64,000 nucleotides of DNA from Straminergon stramineum (taxonomy: Eukaryota; Streptophyta; Bryopsida; Hypnales; Calliergonaceae): contig OY987265.1 of NCBI GenBank assembly GCA_963920665.1, positions 24,991,001 through 25,055,000 on the forward strand, in the 5' to 3' direction. The position numbers and the translations under genes are program-made. Below are positions 62,100 through 64,000 of this stretch, piece after piece. Under the pieces are notes generated by a model that worked only from the letters and a program-made list of their open reading frames with translations, did no database searches and was not told the origin of the DNA. Position 1 is the stretch's first letter, and each line of letters starts with the position of its first letter.

Positions 62100-63465
62100 G
62101 GATTGTTGGCTGTTGTTGCACTGTGTCTCAAGTCACAAATTTCATAGGCTTCAATTTCTTGGAGTCCATCTTCAAAATTGAAGTACCCTAATCTTCTAAT
62201 ATTTGTTAAAATTGCAAAGTGTCAATGTGTGAGCAGAGCAACACATAAAAGGACTTTCTCTTTGCATAATCATATTAAGCAAAAACTTTGAAATTGTATG
62301 ACAATAACAAATTTGGATAATGTCATCATTGTCATGTGATTGGCTTTGAAAGAAATAAAGAAAGACTTTGGCAATATATTAGTAAATGACATTGTCTTGT
62401 AGATGAATTCTACTAAGCTTTGACATTTATATACCAAATATGAGTGGTACCTTACAATAGCATTAGAAGAAACATTTGAAGAAGATGAAAACTTTGATTC
62501 CTAAATTCTTTTGATGTCATGCAAATTTTTCATTACTATTCTTAACTCTATCTTCAATAAGCTAGGAGGATCCTTGACCTTTGAATAGTGAAGGGTTATA
62601 TCAAGTTCAACTTTTGCCAATGACACAATGTTTATTAATACTTTTAGAGTTTCAATTTGGAATTTTTTTTTTATATTACAAGAATCTAACAATTTAGTTG
62701 GTGTCATTTTCACTTTGGAAGAAATTGTCCACTAAGAAATTGATGTTGTAGTAAAAGTAAATTGGTATTTTTGTAATTGAGAGGATGCAATCATTGACCA
62801 TTGAATAAAACCAATCCATTTTCACAAAAGGATTGGAGGAAATGAATTGGAAGAGCTCCAAAGATTTTCTTGAGCATTGCTTTCCTCTCTAGCCAATTTC
62901 TAAGTCATCCAATGCCCATCAAACATGGACAATCCATTAGTAGAGACATAGATTTCATCAATGCCACAATGAAACAAAAACAATAGATAAGGTAGATCAA
63001 CCTATTAGCATTAGTCATCCAATTCCAACATCTATTAGACTCTTCCATATGCATGATAGATGTCACCCTTATCCGCAAAGTATATAACTCATTTTCTTGG
63101 GGCCAATAATTGGATGCTATTGGAAGAGAACGATGTTAGGTTTATATCTATTTATAGATATACTAAGAAAGGCTAATAAAGATGTGGTCCATTAAATGTT
63201 GCTTTAAGTGGGCTTAGTTATGAACAAAATGCTTGTCAAAATAAGTTGCATCTTTAAGCAATAAAAAAGGTGCTTTTAGAATGTCAAACTTATACTTTCA
63301 AAACACTCATGAAACATAATAAGGGTGGTGAGTCACTAGTCTTGAACCTTTTTAAAATAGTCATGATCCCTCTCTAATGATGATTTTGTATTTTTGCACT
63401 AGATGTGTTTGCCAAAATTCATATTAATTTCAATTCTTATTGGATGAATAAGGTTCCACTTTACT
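62100..63465. other. AT-rich intergenic stretch
   Basis: No gene or bounded repeat was recognised. Confidence 0.35.
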
Positions 63466-63469
63466 TTAA

Positions 63470-63610
63470 CCCTTAAAGGATGCAACCCCCCGTGACCAAG
63501 GTAGTCACCAAAATGCTCCAATTACTAGATCATTAAGTGCATTCTTTGTTTCTATAGCGAATAGTGAAGTCATTTATTGGACACTTTTGGTCTTCATCAT
63601 CCTTCAAGGG
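63470..63610. mobile_element. 141-bp TTAA-flanked piggyBac-like MITE
   Basis: TTAA at 63466-63469 and 63611-63614. The terminal repeats are CCCTTAAAGGATG and, complemented, CCCTTGAAGGATG, 12 of 13 alike. The right TTAA is also the start of another end (CTTCTAAAGGACTAAGG from 63615) that matches the left end at 57161 and runs out of the window. Confidence 0.75.
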
Positions 63611-64000
63611 TTAACTTCTAAAGGACTAAGGTACATTTGGGGCAAAAATTATTAAATAATTTCCACTTTTTAGGGCAATGAGAAAAAAAATAAAAAACAA
63701 AGTTTTTATTAAAATTCAATCATACGAATTTGTACTAGACTTCCATGCCTAGGAATGTGTCAAAAAAATTTCAAAAACTTTGACCTCATGGATTCAAAGG
63801 TTATAATGTTTGAAATTAGAGGATTTTTTTTCCTGACCTTGCTTGACAAAGCCAAGTGACTTGAACTCCTTCTAGAATAAGATTTTCACACTACACATGG
63901 GTATTTTTCTTTTAATACTTGCATCCTTTAAATCCTGTAAGTTACAAATTGTCTTGCCAAATTTCAAAATTATAGGAGCTTTGCACATGCTGCCTAAAAC

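Overview
This is a nuclear window from a land plant, read as AT-rich and repeat-rich DNA with widely spaced genes. The evidence is the set of spliced plant-type genes: early-nodulin-like phytocyanins, a RABH1/Rab6 GTPase, a plastid YbaB/STIC2 protein, an Mpv17/PMP22 protein, cytosolic leucyl-tRNA synthetase with a telobox leader, and an S-protein-homologue (SPH) secreted protein. A bryophyte, lycophyte or fern seems more likely than an angiosperm, but that is inference and the species is not identified.

Layout. Positions 1-19 kb are a mobile-element graveyard. They hold a decayed unknown ORF (0.26-1.38 kb), a small TIR element (2.9-3.7 kb), a broken piggyBac-type transposase on the minus strand (about 4.0-6.9 kb) with two other transposons nested in it, a further TIR pair (11.4-12.2 kb), and a 665-codon coiled-coil ORF killed only by TAG/TGA stops (12.9-14.9 kb). 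Positions 20-28 kb carry three tandem phytocyanin (ENODL-type) genes on the plus strand with the same exon plan; the middle one has lost its ATG. Small MITEs with 4-bp target duplications lie between them. A two-domain SPH protein is at 31.3-32.4 kb (minus). Positions 32.5-41.5 kb are AT-rich with two more MITEs. RABH1 (41.6-43.3 kb) and STIC2-like (45.1-48.1 kb) are multi-exon minus-strand genes. Positions 48.4-52 kb contain TTAA-flanked piggyBac-like MITEs. A single-exon cytosolic LeuRS occupies 52.2-55.5 kb (minus). Positions 55.6-58.8 kb and 62.1-64 kb are repeats, and an Mpv17-family gene lies at about 60.8-62.0 kb (plus).

How things relate. The genes do not form a pathway: secretion/Golgi traffic (RABH1), plastid biogenesis (STIC2-like), translation (LeuRS), an organelle membrane channel family (Mpv17) and secreted cell-surface proteins (phytocyanins, SPH) are neighbours by position only. 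The phytocyanins are a real tandem family. The most informative structure is the transposon stratigraphy: target-site duplications can be read for several element families, nested insertions give relative ages, and coding relics decayed largely through C-to-T changes that fit cytosine methylation.
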